Assembly (NCBI GenBank): GCA_031284225.1
Contig: JAITAH010000158.1
Coordinates: forward strand, 1 to 8,524
DNA length: 8,524 bases
Reading direction: 5' to 3'
Source of the DNA: Dysgonamonadaceae bacterium
Lineage (GTDB): Bacteria > Bacteroidota > Bacteroidia > Bacteroidales > Azobacteroidaceae
The notes below the pieces were generated by a model that saw only the letters and a program-made list of their open reading frames with translations, had not been told where the DNA came from and did no database searches. Positions 1 through 6,700 of the stretch are shown here, in pieces. A program made the translations under genes and the position numbers. Positions within the stretch are counted from its first letter, which is position 1. The number at the start of each line of letters is the position of its first letter.

Positions 1-491
1 TCGTTTAATGCTTGGGCAAAGCGGGTATGCAGCGCTTCGCGTTTAGCGGTATTTTCCAGAACCCGCGGATTGGTTTCGCGGAATTTCTGTTCGTCGAAAG
101 CTTCGCCGAAACGCGCGGCGGCTTTTCCGATTTCCTTTTCAATTTTATCGTCGTATTTGGCTATTTGATCTTCGATCAGCACATCGGCGCGATAACGTTT
201 TTTAGAATCCTTATTATCTATCAAAGGATCATTAAAAGCATCCACATGACCGGAGGCTTTCCAAATAGTGGGGTGCATGAAGATGGCGGAATCGACGCCC
301 ACGATATTTTCGTTCAGCAAAGTCATACTGTCCCACCAGTATTTTTTGATATTGTTTTTGAGTTCTACGCCGTTTTGTCCATAGTCGTAAACCGCTCCCA
401 ATCCGTCATAAATTTCAGAGGAGGGAAATACAAACCCATATTCTTTACAATGAGATACTAATTTTTTAAAAACATCTTCTTGTTGTGCCAT
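1..491 (-). CDS. glyS: Glycyl-tRNA synthetase, N-terminal part (cut by window edge)
   Basis: This is the first 163 codons of a class II glycyl-tRNA synthetase of the dimeric (alpha2) type, the cytoplasmic enzyme that charges tRNA-Gly. The reading frame is open from an ATG at 489-491 to the window edge, so the C-terminal catalytic and anticodon-binding parts are missing. The start MAQQEDVFKKLVSHCKEYGF, the following EIYDGLGAVYDYG stretch, and PTIWKASGHVDAFNDP with the downstream RYRADVLIE are hallmarks of this family near its N-terminus. The ATG is preceded by AAAGGA at a suitable distance, and a promoter box lies about 30 bases upstream, which supports this start. The gene appears to be transcribed alone, because the upstream 473 bases are non-coding. 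The identification is secure; only the extent is unknown. Confidence 0.96.
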   Translation of the reverse strand, partial: MAQQEDVFKKLVSHCKEYGFVFPSSEIYDGLGAVYDYGQNGVELKNNIKKYWWDSMTLLNENIVGVDSAIFMHPTIWKASGHVDAFNDPLIDNKDSKKRYRADVLIEDQIAKYDDKIEKEIGKAAARFGEAFDEQKFRETNPRVLENTAKREALHTRFAQALN

Positions 492-518
492 ATATCCTTT
501 GATTCAAAGTAATGGCGA

Positions 519-548
519 CAAAGATACGGATTTTAAATGAAAAGCCAA
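519..548 (-). promoter_or_regulatory. Promoter of glyS (Bacteroidota type)
   Basis: On the minus strand, TATCTTTG (519-526) matches the Bacteroidota -7 consensus TAnnTTTG. TTGG (545-548) lies 18 bases upstream as a -33 element. Transcription would start near 512, giving a leader of about 20 bases with an AAAGGA ribosome site just before the ATG. The leader is too short for a T-box or riboswitch. Confidence 0.65.
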
Positions 549-580
549 GGTAAAACCTCAGCTTTTCGCTTTCGAATTAG

Positions 581-633
581 ACATTAAGATAGTTATAAAT
601 ACTTAATGTATGGCGATAGTCGGACTCCGCCAT
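581..633. repeat. Two adjacent perfect inverted repeats (tandem hairpins)
   Basis: ACATTAAG (581-588) pairs with CTTAATGT (602-609) across a 13-nt loop. One base after it, ATGGCG (610-615) pairs with CGCCAT (628-633). An inner AGT/ACT stem (618-620/624-626) closes a CGG triloop. On the plus strand the second hairpin is followed by CCTCTTTT, a poor terminator tail. The two structures abut without a gap, which suggests a folded RNA or a protein-binding site rather than random sequence, but no conserved family is recognised. Confidence 0.4.
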
Positions 634-650
634 CCTCTTTTAAAAACACA

Positions 651-692
651 AGTTTCAAATAGGTCTTTTATCTGCCATCACTTATTTGAACT
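651..692 (+). terminator. Possible terminator-like hairpin
   Basis: AGTTTCAAATA (651-661) pairs with TATTTGAACT (683-692), forming 10 base pairs with one bulged T, and the plus strand continues as TTTTTATTT. This resembles an intrinsic terminator reading rightward, but the loop is long (21 nt) and no plus-strand gene ends upstream, so the role is uncertain. Confidence 0.2.
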
Positions 693-850
693 TTTTATTT
701 ATCGACAACAAAGGTATATTTATTATTTATATTATAAAATTTTTTATATATAATATTTTTTATTATTAAGATAAAATAAGAAAATTTGCAAATTAAACGA
801 ACAAAGAAAAAACCATAAAACACGTTTGTTTTTATATAAATATCTGTTTT

Positions 851-880
851 ATAGTTTGTTTGTAATTATCATAGTTTGTT
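851..880. repeat. Short direct repeat ATAGTTTGTT, 20-bp period
   Basis: The 10-mer ATAGTTTGTT occurs at 851-860 and again at 871-880, exactly 20 bp apart, about two helical turns. It lies roughly 85 bp beyond the marR stop codon. It could be a tandem protein-binding site or chance in AT-rich DNA. Confidence 0.3.
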
Positions 881-964
881 GTCGGGTATAAGCTGAGAAT
901 TTATCTTTATGTAATTAAAATACCTAAAGGTAAGAACTGTATGCAATCGGCGTGGAAAGACCAA

Positions 965-1435
965 TCAATCATTTGCATTAAGTAATTCCACCATATAACT
1001 GTTAAAACGCGGGAGGTTTTTCCCCAAAATTTGAAAGAATTTGGTGTTCACTTGCACTACTATAGGAATAGCTTTATGCATCAAGTCTATTCCTTGTTGG
1101 GTAAGGTAAACCGCTTTAGCCCGAATATCGGTCGCATGAGTGGTACGATATATATATCCCTGTTTTTCCAATACTTTGAACATTTGGGATATGGTCATAG
1201 GGTCTATTTTTGTATGCTTGGCCAATATAGCTTGAGTAACTTGTTTGTTACTATGCAAAATAAGCCAATAAATACTTGCCAACACAGCATATTGCATCTC
1301 AGAAACGCCACAGTGTTTCTTTAATACTCGGTCATGACATTCTTCCCATAATCTGGAAACTTGCAACATTAGAAAACCGCTATCCTCTTCGAGATTTTCT
1401 ATTACAAATGGCGAGGGTTGTTTATTCTTATCCAC
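965..1435 (-). CDS. MarR-family winged-helix transcriptional regulator
   Basis: This 156-residue protein has the length and layout of MarR-type dimeric DNA-binding repressors. An N-terminal dimerisation helix (about 15-40) is followed by a winged helix-turn-helix: MQYAVLASIYWL (47-58), the HTH helices around QAILAKHTKIDPMTISQMFKV (68-88), and the wing with the characteristic D-x-R (D103-R105). C-terminal dimerisation helices follow (about 113-155). The start is GTG (1433-1435), because an in-frame TAA lies only 18 bases upstream (1454-1456) and no ATG lies between. Cysteines 33 and 42 sit at the end of the first helix, but I cannot say they sense oxidants. The gene stands alone, with no adjacent efflux pump or enzyme that would reveal its ligand. 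A 14-bp inverted repeat over its promoter suggests autoregulation. The family assignment is firm; ligand and targets are unknown. Confidence 0.92.
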   Translation of the reverse strand: MDKNKQPSPFVIENLEEDSGFLMLQVSRLWEECHDRVLKKHCGVSEMQYAVLASIYWLILHSNKQVTQAILAKHTKIDPMTISQMFKVLEKQGYIYRTTHATDIRAKAVYLTQQGIDLMHKAIPIVVQVNTKFFQILGKNLPRFNSYMVELLNAND

Positions 1436-1443
1436 AGCTCTAC

Positions 1444-1490
1444 TATTATTATTTTACTTACTAAAGTTTCACAAAGGTAAAATAATAATA
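1444..1490. promoter_or_regulatory. 14-bp inverted repeat, candidate MarR operator
   Basis: TATTATTATTTTAC (1444-1457) and GTAAAATAATAATA (1477-1490) are perfect reverse complements separated by 19 bp, so their centres are 33 bp apart, about three helical turns. The right arm overlaps the -7 box, and the left arm lies in the leader just before the GTG start. The predicted transcription start falls between the arms, so the repeat cannot form a hairpin in the marR message, which favours a DNA-level operator. The arms are low-complexity A/T except for one C/G pair, which lowers certainty. Confidence 0.5.
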
Positions 1491-1503
1491 TAAAAAAAAC
1501 AAG
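1472..1503 (-). promoter_or_regulatory. Promoter of marR gene
   Basis: Minus-strand TACCTTTG (1472-1479) is an exact TAnnTTTG -7 box. CTTG (1500-1503) gives a -33 element with a spacer of about 20 bases. Transcription would begin near 1465, about 30 bases before the GTG start codon. The box overlaps the right arm of the inverted repeat at 1444-1490, so a protein bound there would block it. Confidence 0.6.
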
Positions 1504-1520
1504 TAAAATATTAATATATA

Positions 1521-1542
1521 ATAAAATAAAAAATTATTTTAT
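1521..1542 (-). terminator. AT-only hairpin downstream of the DUF2795 gene
   Basis: ATAAAATAA (1521-1529) and TTATTTTAT (1534-1542) form a perfect 9-bp stem with a 4-base loop, starting 23 bases after the DUF2795 stop. All pairs are A-T and no clean T-run follows, so it is at best a weak intrinsic terminator separating this gene from marR. It could equally be chance in very AT-rich DNA. Confidence 0.25.
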
Positions 1543-1565
1543 AAAAGTATTGTGGATATTTTGTC

Positions 1566-1787
1566 TCAATATTCCTCTTCATTAAAGAAAAAGTCTTCTT
1601 TACTTGGATAATCCGGCCAAATATCTTCGATACATTCGTATATTTCGCCTTCATCTTCCATTTCTTGTAAATTTTCTACCACCTCTTGAGGAGCGCCCGA
1701 ACGCATTGCAAAATCAATTAATTCATCTTTCGATGCAGGCCAAGGGGCGTCTTCCAATTTTGAAGCTAATTCCAAAGTCCAATACAT
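1566..1787 (-). CDS. Small acidic DUF2795-family protein
   Basis: This 73-residue protein matches a small conserved Bacteroidota protein carrying a DUF2795 domain, of unknown biochemical function. The recognisable core is SKDELIDFAMRSGAP (19-33), followed by a helix, EVVENLQEMEDEGEIYECIED (35-55). The C-terminus is WPDYPSKEDFFFNEEEY. It is strikingly acidic, with 22 Asp or Glu against 4 Lys or Arg, and has no signal peptide or membrane segment, so it should be cytoplasmic. It begins 42 bases after the adenosyltransferase stop codon. A TAnnTTTG promoter in that gap means it can be expressed independently of the upstream operon. The family assignment rests on recalled sequence similarity; the role is not known. 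Confidence 0.85.
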   Translation of the reverse strand: MYWTLELASKLEDAPWPASKDELIDFAMRSGAPQEVVENLQEMEDEGEIYECIEDIWPDYPSKEDFFFNEEEY

Positions 1788-1812
1788 AATATGTGTTCGT
1801 TTAAATTTTTCG

Positions 1813-1842
1813 CAAAAGTATAAAATTCTCTATGATTTACAA
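1813..1842 (-). promoter_or_regulatory. Promoter of DUF2795 gene
   Basis: Minus-strand TACTTTTG (1813-1820) matches TAnnTTTG. TTG (1840-1842) lies 19 bases upstream, inside the last codons of the adenosyltransferase gene. Transcription would start near 1806, leaving an A-rich leader of about 20 bases without a Shine-Dalgarno motif. Confidence 0.6.
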
Positions 1843-2384
1843 GGATTATTCCATGTAATTTCGTCAATATTGTGAATAAAATTTTGTTTTCGTGAAAATA
1901 AAAAGAAATAATCCGATAAACGATTGATATATTGTAAAATAATCGGGTCAATTTCTGTTTTGGCTTTCAACCGGTAAATATTTCGTTCGGCACGCCGGCA
2001 AACGGTGCGGCAGATGTGCGCCCATGAGTTGGACGGACATCCTCCCGGCAGAATAAAGGTTTTCAGGGGAGGCAGGAGCGCATCGATCCGGTCTATTTCC
2101 TGCTCCAGAAAATCAATTTCTTTGAGCGTTATACTGCCAGATTGCATGGGGTTTTGAGTGGCCAAGTAAGCCCCTAAATCAAAAAGATGATATTGGATGC
2201 GAGCGAGAAATTCCCGGTCTTCCTGGTTCTCGATTGTATCCAAAAGGACGGCGAGAAAGGCATTCAATTCATCGACCGTGCCATAGGCTTCGATACGAGG
2301 ATGCGTTTTTTGTACCCTTTTTCCGCCGACTAATGAAGTGTAGCCTTTGTCGCCGGTTCGTGTGTAAATTTTGCTTTTTGCCAT
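1830..2384 (-). CDS. Cob(I)yrinic acid a,c-diamide adenosyltransferase (PduO type)
   Basis: The 184-residue protein transfers the 5'-deoxyadenosyl group of ATP to cob(I)alamin (or a corrinoid precursor), giving adenosylcobalamin, which in Bacteroidales serves enzymes such as methylmalonyl-CoA mutase. The PduO-type signatures are in order: KIYTRTGDKGYTSL (5-18, ATP-binding N-terminus), EAYGTVDELNA (32-42), FILPGG (110-115), RTVCRRAER (126-134, with the conserved Arg and Glu) and YINRLSDYFFLFSR (152-165). The ATG at 2382-2384 places the N-terminal motif correctly; a longer in-frame start at 2450 adds 22 residues unlike the family. It is the last gene of the four-gene run, and its first 116 bases lie within the extended methyltransferase frame. 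Function is secure. EutT and CobA/BtuR are unrelated enzymes with the same reaction and are excluded by the motifs. Confidence 0.95.
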   Translation of the reverse strand: MAKSKIYTRTGDKGYTSLVGGKRVQKTHPRIEAYGTVDELNAFLAVLLDTIENQEDREFLARIQYHLFDLGAYLATQNPMQSGSITLKEIDFLEQEIDRIDALLPPLKTFILPGGCPSNSWAHICRTVCRRAERNIYRLKAKTEIDPIILQYINRLSDYFFLFSRKQNFIHNIDEITWNNPCKS

Positions 2385-3117
2385 AATTGAAATATGCTTT
2401 ATAATACCGTTTCGGCAATTTGTCGTTGAAAAACACCATGCCCAAGGCATATAAATCGACGATAACGCGCGATTTCGGATCCTGTTTTAATGTTTGCCAG
2501 ATTTCTCGCATTTCTTTGTTCCGGTATATCCCGTCGATGATCAGGATGCTGTGTTTGCCTATTAACGGGCTACATAGATTCATCCATTTGTGGATAGTCG
2601 CTGTTTCCGGCCATCGATGAATAAACAACAAATCGGCGTGCGGCAGTTCGGCGCGAAGCCGGGATATGTTGTCGTTGTAATCGCCTTCGGTATATTGCAA
2701 ATTAGTCAAATTATGTGCCAAAGCAAATTGTTTGACAGGTTGCGCCAATCCGCGACGTTCGTCCAACAGCCGACAGTTGCAGCGTGTGTGGGAAGCCATA
2801 CCCAAATAGAGTCCCATCACGCCGGTCGAACTTCCAATTTCAATAACATTCCGGCATTTGAAAAAGTTTACGGTTCGGAACAATAAAGCGCCGTAAGCGG
2901 CCGATGGCGTTTCGCGGGCGGTAATACGGCCGAGTTCATTGTTGCTGAGTAATTGCCGCCGGAAATTTTCGATTTCTTCAAAAGAGTAATAAGCGCTTTT
3001 GTCTTCTACTACTTTGGTAATCAGATTATAAACGAAAGGAGAGTGTACGCCGAAACCTTTCCTGTAACGGATTTTCCGATATAATTTCACCAAAACCGAC
3101 TGTCGGGACGATTGCAT
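2269..3117 (-). CDS. Class I SAM-dependent methyltransferase (C-terminally extended)
   Basis: This protein of 282 residues resembles a Bacteroidota methyltransferase with the N-terminal signature GVHSPFVYNLI (23-33). Motif I for SAM binding is IEIGSSTG (92-99), followed by TEGDY (143-147), DLLFIH (162-167), IIDGIY (193-198) and DLYALGMVFF (221-230), a Rossmann order close to O-methyltransferases. The acceptor is unknown. The chosen ATG (3115-3117) lies 20 bases after the deacetylase stop; a longer in-frame start at 3183 lies inside that gene. Family resemblance ends near residue 243 (YYKAYF). The remaining 39 residues are basic and read through the adenosyltransferase gene in another frame. 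One missing T in TTCAATTATG would explain loss of a stop four bases before that ATG. The position after DLLFI is His where I recall Asp in relatives, so activity should not be assumed. Confidence 0.85.
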   Translation of the reverse strand: MQSSRQSVLVKLYRKIRYRKGFGVHSPFVYNLITKVVEDKSAYYSFEEIENFRRQLLSNNELGRITARETPSAAYGALLFRTVNFFKCRNVIEIGSSTGVMGLYLGMASHTRCNCRLLDERRGLAQPVKQFALAHNLTNLQYTEGDYNDNISRLRAELPHADLLFIHRWPETATIHKWMNLCSPLIGKHSILIIDGIYRNKEMREIWQTLKQDPKSRVIVDLYALGMVFFNDKLPKRYYKAYFNYGKKQNLHTNRRQRLHFISRRKKGTKNASSYRSLWHGR

Positions 3118-3137
3118 TGTTGAAGAAATAAGCGTTA

Positions 3138-3752
3138 TTATTCTTCGATTAACCTGAATTGATAGCCTTGTTCCAACAGCCATTCGATGGAGCGGGGCAG
3201 TGCGTAGCGGGTTTTTTCGCCGCCTTTCAACGAATCGTGGAAAACAATGACCGAGCCGTTGCGAGTATATTTTTTTACGTTATTGAATACTTGTTCGGGA
3301 GTCATCAGGCAACTATAATCGCGGGTTACCACATCCCACAAGACGATGGTGTAATCGTTGCGCAACTTGAAAAACTGAGGCATACGTATGTGTCCGTGGG
3401 GAGGACGGAATAGTTTGCTGTCGATCAGTTTTTCCGCTTCTTTCACATCGTTCAAATAGGTTTTAGAAGTTACCTTCAAGCCTTGAAGATGGTGGAACGT
3501 ATGATTTCCCACGCGGTGCCCCCGTGCGAGGATTTCGCGATAGATTTCGGGATATTTCCGCACGTTATCGCCAACGCAGAAAAATACGGCTTTGACGCCG
3601 TATTTGTCCAATACATCCAGTACCCAAGGGGTCATTTCGGGAATCGGCCCGTCGTCAAAAGTCAGAAATACGACTTTTTCGTCTTTGTTAAACCGCCAAT
3701 GAGCGCCGGGGAAAAGCGCCCGGTAGAAAAAAGGAGGTCGTTCAATCCACAT
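3138..3752 (-). CDS. Polysaccharide deacetylase (NodB domain, carbohydrate esterase 4)
   Basis: This 204-residue protein is almost entirely one NodB homology domain, a metal-dependent fold that removes acetyl groups from N-acetylated sugars in chitin-like, peptidoglycan or surface glycans. The five family motifs are present in order: TFDDG (31-35, catalytic base and metal Asp), HTFHH (84-88, with His84 and His88 as metal ligands), RPPHG (116-120, usually RPPYG), WDVVTRDY (139-146, usually ending in W) and FHDS (171-174, catalytic His). No signal peptide is visible at the N-terminus (MWIERPPFFYRALFPG), so it may act in the cytoplasm or at the inner membrane on precursors. Its ATG follows the DUF2723 stop after only three bases, implying translational coupling and a shared pathway. 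The exact substrate cannot be read from the sequence. Confidence 0.93.
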   Translation of the reverse strand: MWIERPPFFYRALFPGAHWRFNKDEKVVFLTFDDGPIPEMTPWVLDVLDKYGVKAVFFCVGDNVRKYPEIYREILARGHRVGNHTFHHLQGLKVTSKTYLNDVKEAEKLIDSKLFRPPHGHIRMPQFFKLRNDYTIVLWDVVTRDYSCLMTPEQVFNNVKKYTRNGSVIVFHDSLKGGEKTRYALPRSIEWLLEQGYQFRLIEE

Positions 3753-3755
3753 AGT

Positions 3756-6700
3756 TTAACGATTTAATCCTCCCTGTCGGGTTTGACCTGCGCCGGTAAT
3801 TTGATTGAGGCGATCGAAATATCTTGCATATTCTTCGAGATACATATTGTACAAGTCTGTATTATTATTTGAAAAATATCTCATCATCTCGTTCATATAA
3901 AAGATCTCAAGCCTTACATTGTTCAAAACGGAAATGTATTGTCGGGTATTCAAACGGCTGTACCAATTCAGGTTTTTCATTGAATTTTCCGCCAGTTGCC
4001 GGTATAAATTGTCGGCTTTTTCCGTTGCGCCTATTTTATGATAGACTTCTGCCAGGGTTCCTACGTTATAATAGTCGTAAGGGACATTGTAGGAAGGAAT
4101 TACTTTCAGCGAGTGGTCGGCGACCTGTTCTGCCCGTATGCTATCGCCCTGGTCGGCTAAAGTTTGGGCGGCACGGCTGAGAATTGTCCGGAACGTATTG
4201 GCTATTTTCATAGCGTTTTCGTCTAAGTACAATCCCGGTTGTTCCAGATCGTATTTGTATTTGTTCATCACGTTATTATAGATGGTATCCGGATCCATTC
4301 GTTGATAGAGAGACGCTTCGAAAGGCAAGACGCGATAGGCTGCTCCATCTTGCCGGAAATAGGGTTCTAAGCGCATAAACATTTCCGGTCCTACGGTGAT
4401 GGCGAAATATATCGGGCGTTTCCAGTCGGAGTTGTTTTTCAGCATGTCGAGGATCATCATTTCATGCTTTCCAAGATAGGATTTGGGATTAGCGATCACT
4501 TGGCCGTCGTTATTGATTTGCTGACCGAGATTTACCAGCATGTAAGGAGGAATCCAGTCGCCGTTTTCAGGTTTGACTAATCCGGCAGCGATGACTGCGG
4601 CCGAATCGACCGGGATTTTAATGTTATAAGTCGGTACGTTATCCATTTCCACGCTATAGCCGGGCAGCCGTTTGTCGCGTACATTTTCCGATTTAATACG
4701 ATTCAACGCTTCTTCCACCGTCATTTCAGCGTATTCGTCCACAATACGGGCAGCCTCGTGTTTTCCTTTCACATATTCGTATTTTTTCCAATCGATGGGA
4801 AGCGGTTTGGAATCATAAGATTGACGTTTCATTTGGTCGATATACCAATCGGTTTGCAGGTAACTCAGGTTGCACACGCGCACATCCGTCCGGTAGCCTT
4901 CTACTTCTTGAGCGTACCAAAGCGGGAAAGTGTCGTTGTCGCCGTTGGTGAAGATGATGGCGTTGGGTTCGCAGGTGGCCAGGTAATTCATACCGAAATC
5001 GCGGGCGACATAGCGTCCCGATCGGTCATGATCGTCCCAGGTTTGCGATACCATTTGCAAGGGGATAAGCAAGCCCAGGGCAACGCCTGACGCCGCCGTC
5101 GCCGTATCCGGTAATTTGAGACGTTGTAATCCTTTGATAATTCCGCCGACGCCGATACCGATCCAAATGCAAAAAGCGTAAAATGAGCCGGCATACGCAT
5201 AATCCCGTTCACGGGGTTGCGAAGGCGTCTGGTTCAGGTAAACTACAATCGCCAGGCCGGTCATGAAGAACAGCAGGAAGGTAACCCAAAACTGTTCGGT
5301 TCCCTTTTTCCCCGAATACACCTGGAAGAAAATGCCTATCAATCCCAGCAATAAGGGCAGCATATAATATTTGTTATGACCTTTGTTCTTCGCTATGCTG
5401 TCCGGCATATCGTCTTGCGGGCCTACGCGATATTGGTCTAAAAAAGGAATTCCGGTGATCCAGTTACCGTTGGCGACTTCCCCTTGTCCTTGAATATCGT
5501 TTTGTCGGCCGGAAAAATTCCACATAAAATAGCGCCAGTACATAAAATTGACCTGATAGTCGAAAAAATAGCGCAGGTTTTCGGCGAAAGTCGGTTTAAC
5601 AACCCATTTCGACCCTTGCGGAGTAGATACGCGGACGCGGCGCCCTTTGAAATTCGACCATTCTTTGTATCCTTGTATATGATTGTCTGTTGAGCTGTAC
5701 ATACGGGGGAACAGCGTATTTAATTCATCAAGATAAACATATCGTTTTTTTCGATCCACTTCGTAATACCGGTCGGATTCGGAAGGATCGTGTTTCGCTA
5801 TTTGTCCCCAAATGGGGCCTTCGTCGGTAGTAGCGGCTTCCCACCAATCGCCTTTGCGTTCGTATTTGATTTCGGATACAAACGTTTGTCCGTAAAATAA
5901 GGGCGTTTCGCCGTATTGTTCGCGGCTGAGGTATTCGCGCAAAGTGAAAATATCTTCCGGCGAATTTTGATCCATCGGCGTATTGGCTGCCGAGCGAATC
6001 ATAATCAGGGCGTAAGACGAGTAGCCGATGGTGATAACCAACAAGCCTATTAATATGGAATTGAGCGCGGCCGGATTGATTTTTTTCGATGCGAACAAGT
6101 AGATTATCAAAGCGATGATGATGCAGATTCCCAATCCGATTCCGCTTCCGATAAACGGGATACCGAGTAGGGCGATGGAAATAACAAAGGCTATTTTTGC
6201 CCGTTTCAGATGGTGGACATTGCGCATAGTTTCCCAAATCGCCCAGGCCAATACGCCGAAAACGGCCGCCATATAGAATGCGACTCCGGAATTGTAAGGC
6301 AAATGGAATCCGTTGACAAACAGCAGTTCGAACCAGCCGGCGACTTCGGGTAATCCCTGTATAAGGCCATACAGAATCGCTACCAGAATACCGAATGAAA
6401 GGAGCAATGCCATAACGGCGCCTTTCGCATTGGGATTTTTCGTTTTGCGGAAATAATATACCAGCACAATAGCCGGTATGCAAAGCAAGTTCAAGAGGTG
6501 GATGGCTACGGAAATGCCGATCAGGTAAGCAATGAGAATGAGCCATCGGTTGGAATGAGGTTCATCGGCCGCATCTTCCCATTTAAGGATGAGCCAGAAT
6601 ACGACGGCCGTCATCAGCGATGAAAAGGCATATACTTCGCCTTCTATAGCCGAAAACCAGAATGTATCGGAAAACGTGTAAGCCAAAGCGCCTACGGCTC

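Larger units (their letters stand above)
492..964. other. Non-coding AT-rich intergenic region with inverted repeats
   Basis: This 473-bp stretch between glyS and marR contains no supportable coding frame on either strand. The visible structure is as follows. An 8-bp perfect inverted repeat, ACATTAAG/CTTAATGT, lies at 581-588/602-609. A perfect 6-bp repeat, ATGGCG/CGCCAT, lies at 610-615/628-633 with a small inner AGT/ACT stem. A 10-bp arm pair with one bulge (651-661/683-692) is followed on the plus strand by a T-rich run. An 8-bp pair, ATAAAACA/TGTTTTAT, lies at 815-822/845-852. A 10-bp direct repeat, ATAGTTTGTT, starts at 851 and 871. The right part (720-860) is extremely AT-rich. An isolated minus-strand TACCTTTG box lies at 709-716 without a clear -33 element. 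A small RNA or terminators are possible but unproven. Confidence 0.5.

Noticed and set aside
12..461. Plus-strand open frame of 149 codons
   Set aside because: It is the antisense shadow of the glycyl-tRNA synthetase gene, whose protein has clear family motifs.
709..716. Minus-strand TACCTTTG box considered as a promoter
   Set aside because: There is no -33 element at the right distance and no gene follows; kept only as part of the hairpin-cluster finding.
921..932. TACCT/AGGTA palindrome about 30 bases past the marR stop, considered as a terminator
   Set aside because: The stem is only 4 bp with a usable loop and is followed by a broken T-run; too weak to call.
2385..2450. Longer N-terminus for the adenosyltransferase
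   Set aside because: The extra 22 residues come from the end of the methyltransferase gene in another frame and precede the family's conserved N-terminal motif.
3118..3183. Longer N-terminus for the methyltransferase
   Set aside because: It would lie largely inside the deacetylase gene and does not look like the family; the ATG at 3117 gives the expected N-terminus.
5728..6546. Minus-strand open frame of 272 codons
   Set aside because: It overlaps the DUF2723 gene in another frame; the translation is rich in Arg, His and Tyr with no recognisable domain.
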